NCBI RefSeq assembly: GCF_035917275.1
Contig: NZ_CP108508.1
Span: forward strand, 4,960,001-5,024,000
Length of the DNA stretch: 64,000 nucleotides
Direction of reading: 5' to 3'
DNA from: Streptomyces sp. NBC_01237
GTDB lineage: Bacteria > Actinomycetota > Actinomycetes > Streptomycetales > Streptomycetaceae
The notes under the pieces are model-generated. The model saw nothing but the letters and a program-made list of their open reading frames with translations. It was not told where the DNA came from and searched no databases. This document shows, piece after piece, positions 49,088-57,261 of this stretch; position 1 is the stretch's first letter; the number at the start of each line of letters is the position of its first letter. Both the position numbers and the translations under genes were made by a program.

Positions 49088-49777
49088 ATGGCAGGAAGCG
49101 CGGGCAGGACCAGAGGCAAGAAGGACACCGTGACGGCGGCTCGGCGTCCGGAGGTGCGGCTGCCGCCGCTCGTTCCGTACGAGGGGGCGGAGCTGGAGCC
49201 GGACGGGGACTACGACGGTGTGCGGTTCGACGCGGTGGACCTCGCGGACCAGTCGGGTCCGGGCGCCCGCTTCATGGACTGCGCGCTGGAGGGCTGCGCC
49301 CTGGACCGTACGGAGCTGGTCAGGGCCCGCTTCATCGATTCGGTGCTCACGGGGGTACGGGGGGTGGGCACCGATCTCGCGGGGGCGTCGCTGCGTGACG
49401 TGGAGATCGTGGACGCGCGGCTGGGCGGGGTGCAGTTGCACGGAGCGGTGCTGGAGCGGGTGGTGGTGCGCGGCGGGAAGATCGACTACCTGAATCTGCG
49501 GAAGGCGCGGCTGAAGGACGTCGTGTTCGAGGGCTGTGTGCTGTCCGAGCCGGACTTCGGGGACGCGCAGCTGGTGCGGGTGGAGTTCCGGGACTGTGTG
49601 CTGAAGCGGGTCGACTTCAGCGCGGCGCGGATGGAGTCGGTGGACCTGCGGGCGGTCGCCGAGCTGGACATCGCCCGGGGGGTGGAACGGCTGGCGGGTG
49701 CGGTGATCAGCCCGGTCCAGCTGATGGAGCTGGCACCGGCGTTCGCGGCGCAGATCGGAGTACGGGTGGAGGCATGA
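49088..49777 (+). CDS. Pentapeptide-repeat protein
   Basis: A 229-residue protein. After a basic N-terminus (GRTRGKKDTVTAARR) the region from about residue 50 to 195 is built of A(D/N)Lxx-like pentapeptides (VRFDAVDLADQSGPGARFMDCALEGCALDRTELVRARF; ASLRDVEIVDARLGGVQLHGAVLERVVV; ADFGDAQLVRVEFRDCVLKRVDFSAARM), which fold into a right-handed quadrilateral beta-helix. The C-terminus (GVERLAGAVISPVQLMELAPAFAAQIGV) is the cap helix. QnrB/MfpA relatives protect DNA gyrase by mimicking DNA, but most family members have unknown targets. Monocistronic. Confidence 0.9.
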   Translation: MAGSAGRTRGKKDTVTAARRPEVRLPPLVPYEGAELEPDGDYDGVRFDAVDLADQSGPGARFMDCALEGCALDRTELVRARFIDSVLTGVRGVGTDLAGASLRDVEIVDARLGGVQLHGAVLERVVVRGGKIDYLNLRKARLKDVVFEGCVLSEPDFGDAQLVRVEFRDCVLKRVDFSAARMESVDLRAVAELDIARGVERLAGAVISPVQLMELAPAFAAQIGVRVEA

Positions 49778-49871
49778 CGGGCGCGGGGCGCCGGGGCGCG
49801 TGACGGTGCCGCGCGCCGCCCGCTGCCGGGGCGTTCGGGTGGCCGGTTCCGGGGGCGGGGCGCGGGGGCGG

Positions 49872-50369
49872 TCACATACGGGGGAAGCGGGCCTGGAGGT
49901 CCCAGATCACGGGGTTCTCGGTGAGACCGTCGTGCATGTCGGCCAGATCGGCGATCAGGTCGTGCAGGAAGTCGCGGGCCTCACGGCGCAGGACGGAGTG
50001 GCTGAAGGTCAGCGGGGGCTCGTCACCGGGCATCCAGTCGGCCTCGACGTCGACCCAGCCGAAGCGCCGCTCGAACATCATCCGGTCCGTGGACTCGGTG
50101 AAGTCCAGCTCGGCGTACTGCTGCCGGTGCGAGCGGTTGCCCCGGGGGTCCTGGTCGATCTGCTCGACGATGTCGCACAGCGCCCACGCGAAGTCGAGCA
50201 CCGGAACCCATCCCCAGGCTGTGGATACTTCGCGGTCCGCCTTGGTGTCCGCGAGATAGACGTCCCCGGAGAACAGGTCGTGCCGCAGGGCATGGACGTC
50301 CGCACGGCGGTAGTCGGTCTGCGGGGGATCCGGGAAGCGCCGGGAGAGGGAGTAGCCGATGTCGAGCAC
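49872..50369 (-). CDS. Conserved hypothetical cytoplasmic protein
   Basis: A 165-residue acidic protein without signal or membrane segments. Notable segments are DVHALRHDLFSGDVYLAD, WGWVPVLDFAWALCDIVEQI and MMFERRFGWVDVEADWMPG, then REARDFLHDLIADLADMHDGL. The Trp-rich, Asp-rich composition looks like a toxin-immunity or small regulatory protein fold, but I cannot name a family. The start ATG 50369 has no strong RBS. It is followed by the convergent pentapeptide-repeat gene about 95 bp away. Confidence 0.7.
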   Translation of the reverse strand: MLDIGYSLSRRFPDPPQTDYRRADVHALRHDLFSGDVYLADTKADREVSTAWGWVPVLDFAWALCDIVEQIDQDPRGNRSHRQQYAELDFTESTDRMMFERRFGWVDVEADWMPGDEPPLTFSHSVLRREARDFLHDLIADLADMHDGLTENPVIWDLQARFPRM

Positions 50370-50461
50370 GGGTCGATGGTGTCATGCCCGGTGACGGGAG
50401 GCCGACACGATCGGGTGAGCGGTGGGCGCTCCGCCTGACGCGGCCGGGCGGTGGGCGCCCT

Positions 50462-50526
50462 GCCTGACGTGCCTGCCTGATGTGCCTGCCTGACGTGCCC
50501 GCCTGACGTGCCCGCCTGATGTGCCC
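50462..50526. repeat. Five-copy 13-bp tandem repeat
   Basis: Units of GCCTGAYGTGCCY follow one another five times (50462-50474, 50475-50487, 50488-50500, 50501-50513, 50514-50526). A 19-bp direct duplication and a run of GCCGGT hexamers follow to about 50620. The whole lies in the 292-bp gap before senR. Confidence 0.88.
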
Positions 50527-50661
50527 GCCGCCGGTGCACACTGCCATCGCCGGTGCGCACTGCCATCGCCGTCGCCTACGCCGGTGCCGGTGCCGGTGCC
50601 GGTGCCTACGCCGTCGCCTGTGCCTGCGGCCCTTGCCTGCTGTCCTGCCTGCCGTCCTCGC

Positions 50662-51300
50662 CTAGGGCAGCAGGCGCTGTTCCTTCGCGACGGCGACGGC
50701 GCCCGCCCGTGTGTCGACGCCGAGCTTGTCGTAGATCCGGCCCAGGTGGGTCTTGACCGTGGCCTCGCTGATGAACAGGGCGCGGGCGATGTCCCGGTTG
50801 CCGAGCCCCCGCGACAGCTGACCCAGGATGTCGAGTTCGCGTTCGGTGAGGGTGGGCACCGGCTTGCGCATCCGGGCCATGACCCGGCTGGCCACCGGGG
50901 CGGAGAGCGTCGTGCGGCCCTGGGCCGCCGAGTGGATCGCGGCGAACAGTTCCTCCGGGCGTTCGGCCTTCAGCAGGTAGCCGGTGGCTCCCGCCTCGAT
51001 CGCGCGGGTGATGTCCGCGTCCGTGTCGTACGTCGTGAGCACCAGCACATGGACGGTTCCGCTTCCGGCCGCGGTGATCCGGCGGGTGGCCTCGACGCCG
51101 TCGATGCCCTCGCCCAGCTGGAGGTCCATCAGCACGACGTCCGGAGCGAGCCGGGCCGCCAGGGCCACCGCCTCCTCGCCGCTGCCCGCCTCGCCGACGA
51201 CCTCGATGTCCGGTTCGCTGCCGAGCAGGGCGAGCAGCCCGGCGCGGACGACGGCGTGGTCGTCGCAGAGCAGGATGCGGACGGTCGCGGTCGCGGTCAT
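50662..51300 (-). CDS. senR: NarL/LuxR response regulator SenR-like
   Basis: A 212-residue regulator. Receiver: LLCDDHAVVRAG with the acidic pair, Asp59 in PDVVLMDLQLG, VLTTYDTD and GYLLKAERPEEL. The LuxR HTH at about 150-205 reads LTERELDILGQLSRGLGNRDIARALFISEATVKTHLGRIYDKLGV. It overlaps the kinase gene by ATGA. Together with the divergent hbpS it matches the SenS-SenR-HbpS redox/heme system described in Streptomyces reticuli; the gene symbols rest on that context. Confidence 0.87.
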   Translation of the reverse strand: MTATATVRILLCDDHAVVRAGLLALLGSEPDIEVVGEAGSGEEAVALAARLAPDVVLMDLQLGEGIDGVEATRRITAAGSGTVHVLVLTTYDTDADITRAIEAGATGYLLKAERPEELFAAIHSAAQGRTTLSAPVASRVMARMRKPVPTLTERELDILGQLSRGLGNRDIARALFISEATVKTHLGRIYDKLGVDTRAGAVAVAKEQRLLP

Positions 51301-52661
51301 GCGGATTCCTCCGGGGGGTTCTGCGGGCCGTTGCGCGGAACGGGGGGCGGTACGGGGGTGAGCGGGACGACAGCCGAGAGCACCGTTCCCTCGCCCGGTG
51401 CGGACTCGATCGTCAGTGTTCCGCCGAGCTGGCGCACCCGGGCCCGCATCGCGGGCAGCCCGTGGCCGCGTACGCCGCCCGCCGGGCGCGGCTCCGGCGC
51501 CGAGGGGGTGAAGCCCCGGCCGTTGTCGGCGATGTCGAGGACCACCCGGTCGTCCAGGTGCGTCAGGGTCAGTCCGGCGGCCGTCGCTCCCGCGTGCTCG
51601 CGTACGTTCGCCAGGGCCCCCTGGGCGATCCGCAGCAGTGCCGACTGCACCCGGTCGGGCAGCGCGGTGTGCGCGGTGCCCTCCACATGGCAGCGGACGG
51701 CGACCGCGCCCTGTGTCTGGGCCGTCTCACGGGCCGCGAGTGCGTGCAGCGCCGCCTCCAGACCGCCGCCCTCCGCGAGATCGGCCGGGGCCAGGTCGTG
51801 GACGAAGCGGCGGGCCTCGGCGAGGTTGCGCTCCGCGATACCGGTCGCCGTACGGACATGGCGGCGGGCGGCGGCCGGGTCGTTCTCCCAGGTGCGGTCG
51901 GCGGCCTGGAGCAGCATCTGCTGACTGGAGAGACCCTGCGCGAGGGAGTCGTGGATCTCCATGGAGAGCCGCTGGCGTTCGGCGAGGGTGCCTTCGCGGC
52001 GTTCGGTGGCGGCCAGTTCGCGCCGCGTACGCAGCAGGTCGTCGATCAGCTCGCGCTGCCGTGCGGCCAGTTCCCGCTGGCGTACCGCCTGGCGCTGCAT
52101 ATGGACGAAGACGGCGGTCGCCACGGCCGCGACGGCGGGCGGGGCGAGCACCAGATTCGGGTCGAAACCGGTCGCCAGCCGCAGTTGTGCGGCGACGACG
52201 AACGCGGTCAGCAGCGCGACGAGGGCGAGTGCGGCACGCGGTGGGAGTATCCGCAGCCCCGTGTAGAACAGCGGCACCGCACACCACGCGAAGCTCGGCG
52301 CGAGGACGACCAGCACCATCCAGACGACGACGAGAATCCCGAGCCAGGTCAGCCTGCGGGGCGTCGGGCGGGAACCGAGCACCGGCCCCACCAGGTAGAG
52401 CGCGGCGAGGACGACCGACAGCGCGATGATCCACGGGGTGCGGTCCTCGCCGGGGTGCCGCATCAGGAACCGGGTGAGCGAGGCGCCGAGCAGCAGGAAG
52501 AACGCGGCGTGCATGAGGAGCGCCAGCCAGCGGGCGTCGGGGTCGCCGGCGGTCAGGTCGGGATCCGCGCCGGGGGGACGGACGGGGCCGGCGTCCGGGG
52601 GACGACCGGGATGCGGGCCCGGGGCACGGTCGGGGTGCGGCGGCTCGCTGCGGTGCTGCAC
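51297..52661 (-). CDS. senS: Sensor histidine kinase SenS-like
   Basis: A 454-residue NarX/DesK-type kinase. After a polar N-terminus (~45 residues) five or six hydrophobic segments occupy about 46-190. The HisKA_3 box is ERQRLSMEIHDSLAQGLSSQQMLLQ with the phospho-His. The ATPase part has LLRIAQGALANVREHAGATAAGL, VLDIADNGRGF and GHGLPAMRARVRQLGGTLTIESAPGEGT. SenS of S. reticuli senses the heme-binding protein HbpS; the hbpS gene here lies divergently about 410 bp away, which supports the same role. The C-terminal tail is Pro-rich. Confidence 0.87.
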   Translation of the reverse strand: MQHRSEPPHPDRAPGPHPGRPPDAGPVRPPGADPDLTAGDPDARWLALLMHAAFFLLLGASLTRFLMRHPGEDRTPWIIALSVVLAALYLVGPVLGSRPTPRRLTWLGILVVVWMVLVVLAPSFAWCAVPLFYTGLRILPPRAALALVALLTAFVVAAQLRLATGFDPNLVLAPPAVAAVATAVFVHMQRQAVRQRELAARQRELIDDLLRTRRELAATERREGTLAERQRLSMEIHDSLAQGLSSQQMLLQAADRTWENDPAAARRHVRTATGIAERNLAEARRFVHDLAPADLAEGGGLEAALHALAARETAQTQGAVAVRCHVEGTAHTALPDRVQSALLRIAQGALANVREHAGATAAGLTLTHLDDRVVLDIADNGRGFTPSAPEPRPAGGVRGHGLPAMRARVRQLGGTLTIESAPGEGTVLSAVVPLTPVPPPVPRNGPQNPPEESA

Positions 52662-53072
52662 CTCGTACCTCGCACTCCCCGTCGACGATCCGGTGGACGA
52701 CCCGCTGCTGCCTGCCGTCTGCCGTCAGCCGCCGCCTGTCGCTGACCGCTGCTGACCGCTGCTGACCTGCGCAGACCTCTCCATGGTGGCCCGAACCGAC
52801 CACCCCCGCATCAACCGATCGGCCGATGGGGCCGTCAGCCGACCTGCGCGGCTCCTCCAGCCGGTACGCCGACCGTACGCGCCCGGATCCGGCCGGAGGA
52901 TCGATAGCAGAGCGGAACGGCGGATCAGCGGAACAGCGGAACACCGAAAAGCCACAGGCCCGCTCGCCCCACCAGAGCCACTCCGGTCACCAGAGCCACC
53001 TCGATCACCAGAGCCACCCGGCCATCAGAGCCGCACCCCACCCCCAGTCACCAGAGCCACAAGGAGCCCACC
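52662..53072. promoter_or_regulatory. senS-hbpS divergent region with direct repeats
   Basis: A 411-bp gene-free region. Next to senS lie repeated GCTGACC(G/T) units (about 52739-52772). Next to hbpS, CACCAGAGCCAC recurs at 52970, 52988 and 53006 with an 18-bp period, and again in degenerate form at 53023 and exactly at 53049. The hbpS RBS is AAGGAG at 53060-53065. Regular 18-bp direct repeats in front of hbpS could be regulator binding sites. Confidence 0.6.
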
Positions 53073-53630
53073 ATGAAGAAGATGTCGCTGCGCACCCGCG
53101 TCCTGACCGGTGCCGTTGCCGCCGCCGCCCTCGGTGCCGGAACCTTCGGCGCGATGTCCGCGAACGCCTCCACCCCGGCCGCCGCCCCCGCCGCCGCCGT
53201 CAAGGCGGACGCCGCCGACCGGAACCTCCAGCAGAGCACCCACCTGACCGTGGCCGCCGCGACCAAGGCCGCGCAGGCCACCCTGGACGCCGCGAAGAAG
53301 GAGAACCAGCGCGTCTCCGTCGCCGTCGTCGACCGCAACGGCAACACCATCGTGACCCTGCGCGGCGACGGCGCGGGCCCGCAGTCCCCCGAGTCGGCCG
53401 TGAAGAAGGCGTACACCGCCGTCTCCTGGAACGCGCCCACCTCCGAGCTGGTCAAGCGCCTGGAGCAGGCCCCGAACCTGAAGGACATCCCCGGCACCCT
53501 GTTCCTCGCGGGCGGTGCCCCGGTGCAGGTCAAGGGCGCCCCGGTGGCCGGCATCGGCGTGGCCGGCGCCCCCAGCGGCGACCTCGACGAGAAGTTCGCC
53601 GCGGCGGGCGTCGCCGCCCTCGCCCGGTAA
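53073..53630 (+). CDS. hbpS: Secreted heme-binding protein HbpS-like
   Basis: A 185-residue GlcG/HbpS-family protein. The signal peptide (MSLRTRVLTGAVAAAALGAGTFGAMSANA, with an RTR motif) is followed by an Ala-rich linker. The DUF336 fold shows HLTVAAATKAAQATLDAAKKENQRVSVAVVDRNGNTIVTLRGDGA, AVKKAYTAVSWNAPTSEL and the C-terminal GGAPVQVKGAPVAGIGVAGAPSGDLDEKFAAAGVAAL. HbpS binds and degrades heme-iron outside the cell and triggers SenS under redox stress. Adjacent senS-senR make this assignment firm in context. An ankyrin-repeat gene follows after 80 bp. Confidence 0.9.
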   Translation: MKKMSLRTRVLTGAVAAAALGAGTFGAMSANASTPAAAPAAAVKADAADRNLQQSTHLTVAAATKAAQATLDAAKKENQRVSVAVVDRNGNTIVTLRGDGAGPQSPESAVKKAYTAVSWNAPTSELVKRLEQAPNLKDIPGTLFLAGGAPVQVKGAPVAGIGVAGAPSGDLDEKFAAAGVAALAR

Positions 53631-53710
53631 CCGCCCGCTACGGTGACCGCCCGCCGCCGCGACCGCCCCGTCGCGGCGGCAACCCCACCGACCCACGTAC
53701 GGAGAAGCGC

Positions 53711-54307
53711 ATGAACGCCCTCGATCACGACCTGCTCACCGCCGCGCGCACCGGCGACACCGCCGGAGTGCGGACCGCGATCGAGGGCGGCGCACGCGTC
53801 GACGCCCGCGACGAGGAACTGCGCACCCCGCTGCTCCTCGCCGTCCACGGCGACCAGGTCGAGGCGGCCCGGCTGCTGGTGGCGGCGGGTGCCGATCCGG
53901 ATGCCCAGGACCGGCGCGAGGACAGCCCCTGGCTCGCCACCGGCGTGACCGGAAGCGTCGCGATGCTGCACGTCCTGCTTCCGGCCGGTCCGGATCTGAC
54001 GCTCCGCAACCGGTTCGGCGGCATCTCGCTCATCCCCGCCGCCGAGCGCGGCCATGTCGCGTACGTACGGGAGGTGCTCCGGGTCACGGACATCGACGTC
54101 GACCACGTCAACCGGCTCGGCTGGACCGCCCTGCTGGAAGCGGTGATCCTCGGCGACGGCGGCCGGGCGCACCAGGAGATCGTGGAGGTGCTCCTCGCGG
54201 CCGGGGCGACGCCCGGTCTGCCGGACGGCGACGGGGTCACGGCCCTGGCCCACGCCGAACGGCGGGGTTTCGCGGAGATCGCGGCACTGCTCCGGGACGA
54301 CCGGTGA
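53711..54307 (+). CDS. Ankyrin-repeat protein
   Basis: A 198-residue protein of five or six ankyrin repeats: DLLTAARTGDTAGVRTAIEGGARVDARDEELRTPLLLAVHGDQVEAARLLVAAGADPDAQDRREDSPW, and later RLGWTALLEAVILGDGG...EIVEVLLAAGATPGLPDGDGVTALAHAERRGFAEIAALL. No signal peptide, so it is cytoplasmic. Bacterial ankyrin proteins of this size next to oxidative-stress genes (for example catalase) are protein-binding partners. GGAGAAGCGC precedes the ATG. Its stop overlaps the next gene's GTG start. Confidence 0.9.
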   Translation: MNALDHDLLTAARTGDTAGVRTAIEGGARVDARDEELRTPLLLAVHGDQVEAARLLVAAGADPDAQDRREDSPWLATGVTGSVAMLHVLLPAGPDLTLRNRFGGISLIPAAERGHVAYVREVLRVTDIDVDHVNRLGWTALLEAVILGDGGRAHQEIVEVLLAAGATPGLPDGDGVTALAHAERRGFAEIAALLRDDR

Positions 54308-55581
54308 CGACGGCCGGGCGCCGGGCCGGCGCACGCCGGGCGGTCCTGGCGGCCGGCACCTCACGCCGTGTGGCACTCGGGGCCGGCACCGTACGCCGGG
54401 TGGCCCTGGCCCTTGCCGCGGCCGCCGTACTCGCCGGGTGCGCGACGGACAGCACGACGGGTGCTGCCGGTCCGGCGGCGGACGGCACCGCCTCGCGCGC
54501 CCCGGAGGAGCCCCGTGCCGCAGGCAGCGCCCCGGCGGGCCCGGGGCCCGCCGTCACCACTCCCCGGGGCACCCTTCTCGTCGCCGACTTCGGCGGCGAC
54601 ACCGTGACCTTCGTTGACCCGCGGCCCGGCGAGGGCCGCGGACCCATCGCCACGGTGAAGGCGGGCACCGCCCCGTACGGGCTCGTCGTCGGCAAGGACG
54701 GGCGGGCCTGGGTGGCGACCGCGGAAGGGGTCGCCGTCATCGACACCGCGACCCGGACCCGGCTGGCACTCGTCCCGTACGAGACGGAGAGCGGCCCGGT
54801 CACGACCGGCGAGTACCGGGGCGGCGGGATGGGTATCGCCCTCGCCCCCGACGGCAGGCACGTCTATGTCGGCGTCAACGTCCCCGGCGGCAACGGGACG
54901 CTGGAGGTCATCGACACGGCGACCCGTGAGGTGACCGGCACCGTTCCCGTCGGCCGCCGCCCCTTCGACGTGGACGTCTCGCCCGACGGCGGCGAGGTGT
55001 ACGCCACCGGCCACGACTCCTTCGACGTGACGGTGGTGGACACGACGACGCTGGAACCGCGGCGGAGGGAAGTCGCCCCGTACGGCACCGAGGGCGGTCT
55101 CGGCTCCTGGCTGAAGCCGCACTACGCCGTCGTGCGCCCGGCGGACGGAAAGCTGCTCCTGCCCTTCGAGGGCGAACGGCTCGCGGTCCTCGACCCGCGC
55201 ACCGGCAAGGTGACGACCGAGAGGATGACCGCCGACACGCACCAGCACGGGGCGGCCCTCGCCCCCGACGGCACCCTCCTCGTCGTCGGAACCGGCCCGA
55301 TCGCCGCGGACGACGAGGACCCCTCCCTCACCGTCCGCAGCCCGGACGGCAAGGAGCGCGTCGTCCCCCTGGAGGGCCCGCACGAGGATGTGGCGGTGTC
55401 CGAGGACGGCCGTACCGCGTACGTCACGGGGGGCTTCACCCGCGACGGCTACTGGAACGGCATCACGGTGGTCGACCTCCACGACGACGGTGACGGTGAC
55501 GGTGACGGGGACGGGGACGGGTACAGCGCACCGGTGCGGATCGACGCGGGCGAACGGCCCCTGGGTATCGCCGTCCTCTGA
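54304..55581 (+). CDS. YncE-like beta-propeller lipoprotein
   Basis: A 425-residue lipoprotein (lipobox LAAAAVLAGCATDS, Cys at about 46). The mature region has repeated ~40-residue blades with the YVTN pattern: TAPYGLVVGKDGRAWVATAEGVAVIDTATR, GMGIALAPDGRHVYVGVN, RPFDVDVSPDGGEVYATGHDSFDVTVVDTTT, HEDVAVSEDGRTAYVTGG. Near the end a hexanucleotide repeat encodes DGDGDGDGDGDG, which may bind calcium or be a slippage product. The GTG start overlaps the ankyrin gene stop, so they are coupled. Substrate unknown. Confidence 0.85.
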   Translation: MTTAGRRAGARRAVLAAGTSRRVALGAGTVRRVALALAAAAVLAGCATDSTTGAAGPAADGTASRAPEEPRAAGSAPAGPGPAVTTPRGTLLVADFGGDTVTFVDPRPGEGRGPIATVKAGTAPYGLVVGKDGRAWVATAEGVAVIDTATRTRLALVPYETESGPVTTGEYRGGGMGIALAPDGRHVYVGVNVPGGNGTLEVIDTATREVTGTVPVGRRPFDVDVSPDGGEVYATGHDSFDVTVVDTTTLEPRRREVAPYGTEGGLGSWLKPHYAVVRPADGKLLLPFEGERLAVLDPRTGKVTTERMTADTHQHGAALAPDGTLLVVGTGPIAADDEDPSLTVRSPDGKERVVPLEGPHEDVAVSEDGRTAYVTGGFTRDGYWNGITVVDLHDDGDGDGDGDGDGYSAPVRIDAGERPLGIAVL

Positions 55582-55724
55582 ATCACTCCGTTCACTCCGC
55601 TCGCCCCGCCGACGCCGACGGTCACCCGCCGACTCCCGGCGACCACCTGCCGACGCCGACGGTCACCCCGCTCACTCCGACGACCACCTGCCGACTCCGA
55701 CATTCCGCACATAGGATCATCGGT

Positions 55725-57167
55725 GTGGATCAACGAACCCCGATACGGCGAGCCCCGACGGGGCACAGCTCGATACGGCGCACGACGCCCGCGGCCGCCC
55801 TGCTGCTCGCGCTCGCCGTCCTCGGCACCGTCTCCGCCTGCACGGGCGGGGTGACGGGCACCCCCGGTGCCGCCGGGCTGCGCGACCCGTACTTCCCCAA
55901 GCTGGGCAACGGCGGCTACGACGTCACGCACTACGGTCTGACCCTCGACGTCGATCCCACCGCGCACCGGCTGCGGGGCACGGCGGAGATCACCGCCCGC
56001 GCCACCCAGGATCTCAGCGCCTTCCATCTGGACCTCGCCGGGCTCGACGTCGAGAGCGCCACCGTCGAGGGCCGCCCGGCCGCCGTCAACCGGGCGGGCA
56101 GGGAACTGACCCTGCGCCCGGACGCGGACGTCGAGGACCGGCTGCGCGAGGGCAGGACGTTCCGTACGGTCGTCCGCTACTCCGGCTCCCCGCAGACCAT
56201 CACCGACGCCGACGAGTCGGAGGAGGGCTGGCTGCGGACCGCGGACGGTTCGCTGGCCCTCGGCGAACCGACCGGCTCCATGGCCTGGTTCCCCGGCAAT
56301 CACCACCCGAGCGACAAGGCCACGTACGACATCGAGGTCACCGTGCCGAAGGGGCTGACGGCCGTCTCCAACGGAGAGCCGGCCGCCCGCCGGACGGAGG
56401 GGGACCGCACCACGTACAGCTGGCACACGCCCGAACCCATGGCGAGCTACCTCGCCACCGTCGCCATCGGGAAGTTCGAGACGAAGGAGTCGGTCACCCC
56501 GGACGGCATCGAGGTGTTCACGGCCGTGGACCCGGAGGTGGCGGAGGAGAGCGCCCCGGTGCTCGGCCGGCTCCCGGAGGTCATGGAGTGGGCGGCGGAG
56601 AACTTCGGCCCGTACCCCTTCACCTCCACCGGTGTGATCATCGACCGCGAGGACGATGCCGGGTACGCCCTGGAGACCCAGAACCGGCCGTTCTTCCCGG
56701 GCCCGCCCGACATCGGGCTCCTCGTCCACGAGCTGGCCCACCAGTGGTTCGGGAACTCCGTCACGCCCGCCACCTGGCAGGACATGTGGCTGAACGAGGG
56801 TTTCGCGACGTACGCGGAGTGGATCTGGAGCGAGGACTTCGAGGACACCCCGGCCCAGGACAGCTTCGACGAGGCGTTCGACGACGACGAGAACTGGGCC
56901 TTCCCGCCCGCCGAACCGCCGTCGGCCGCCGATATCTCCGAGTCGCCGGTGTACGGGCGCGGGGCGATGGTCATCCATGAGATCCGGCTGGCCATGGACG
57001 ACGACGAGGCGTTCTTCGACCTGATCGCCGGATGGCCGAAGGCCCACCGGCACGGCAACGCGTCGACCGAGGACTTCATCGCGTACGTGGAGGAGGAGAG
57101 CGGGCAGGACCTGACGGAGCTGTGGGACACCTGGCTGTACGGCGAGAGCCGGCCGCCCGAGGGCTGA
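55725..57167 (+). CDS. Secreted M1-family zinc metallopeptidase (lipoprotein)
   Basis: A 480-residue extracytoplasmic aminopeptidase-type enzyme. The signal peptide ends at lipobox LGTVSACTGG. The N-terminal beta-domain (YDVTHYGLTLDVDPTAHRLRGTAEITARA) precedes the catalytic domain. That domain has the exopeptidase-type GYALETQNRPFFPG segment (replacing GAMEN) and HELAHQWFGNSV at 335-346. The third zinc ligand is in WLNEGFATYAEW. The length is that of short actinobacterial M1 proteins lacking the C-terminal helical domain. The GTG at 55725 lies in a GGTGTG context; several short GACGCCGACGGTCACC repeats precede it. Confidence 0.9.
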   Translation: MDQRTPIRRAPTGHSSIRRTTPAAALLLALAVLGTVSACTGGVTGTPGAAGLRDPYFPKLGNGGYDVTHYGLTLDVDPTAHRLRGTAEITARATQDLSAFHLDLAGLDVESATVEGRPAAVNRAGRELTLRPDADVEDRLREGRTFRTVVRYSGSPQTITDADESEEGWLRTADGSLALGEPTGSMAWFPGNHHPSDKATYDIEVTVPKGLTAVSNGEPAARRTEGDRTTYSWHTPEPMASYLATVAIGKFETKESVTPDGIEVFTAVDPEVAEESAPVLGRLPEVMEWAAENFGPYPFTSTGVIIDREDDAGYALETQNRPFFPGPPDIGLLVHELAHQWFGNSVTPATWQDMWLNEGFATYAEWIWSEDFEDTPAQDSFDEAFDDDENWAFPPAEPPSAADISESPVYGRGAMVIHEIRLAMDDDEAFFDLIAGWPKAHRHGNASTEDFIAYVEEESGQDLTELWDTWLYGESRPPEG

Positions 57168-57261
57168 CCGGCTCCCACCACACGTCACCGCACTCACCAG
57201 CTGCGGAACAGCTGTTGACTACGTCACCGCACTACTGCACCACTGCACTGCATGCACTGGT

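Noticed and set aside
50370..50661. Coding gene in the repetitive gap before senR
   Set aside because: Sequence is built from 6-, 13- and 19-bp repeats; the apparent frame encodes only Gly/Ala low complexity.
52662..53072. Peptide-coding frame in the repeat region before hbpS
   Set aside because: The short frames are Pro/Arg-rich products of repeats without start signals.
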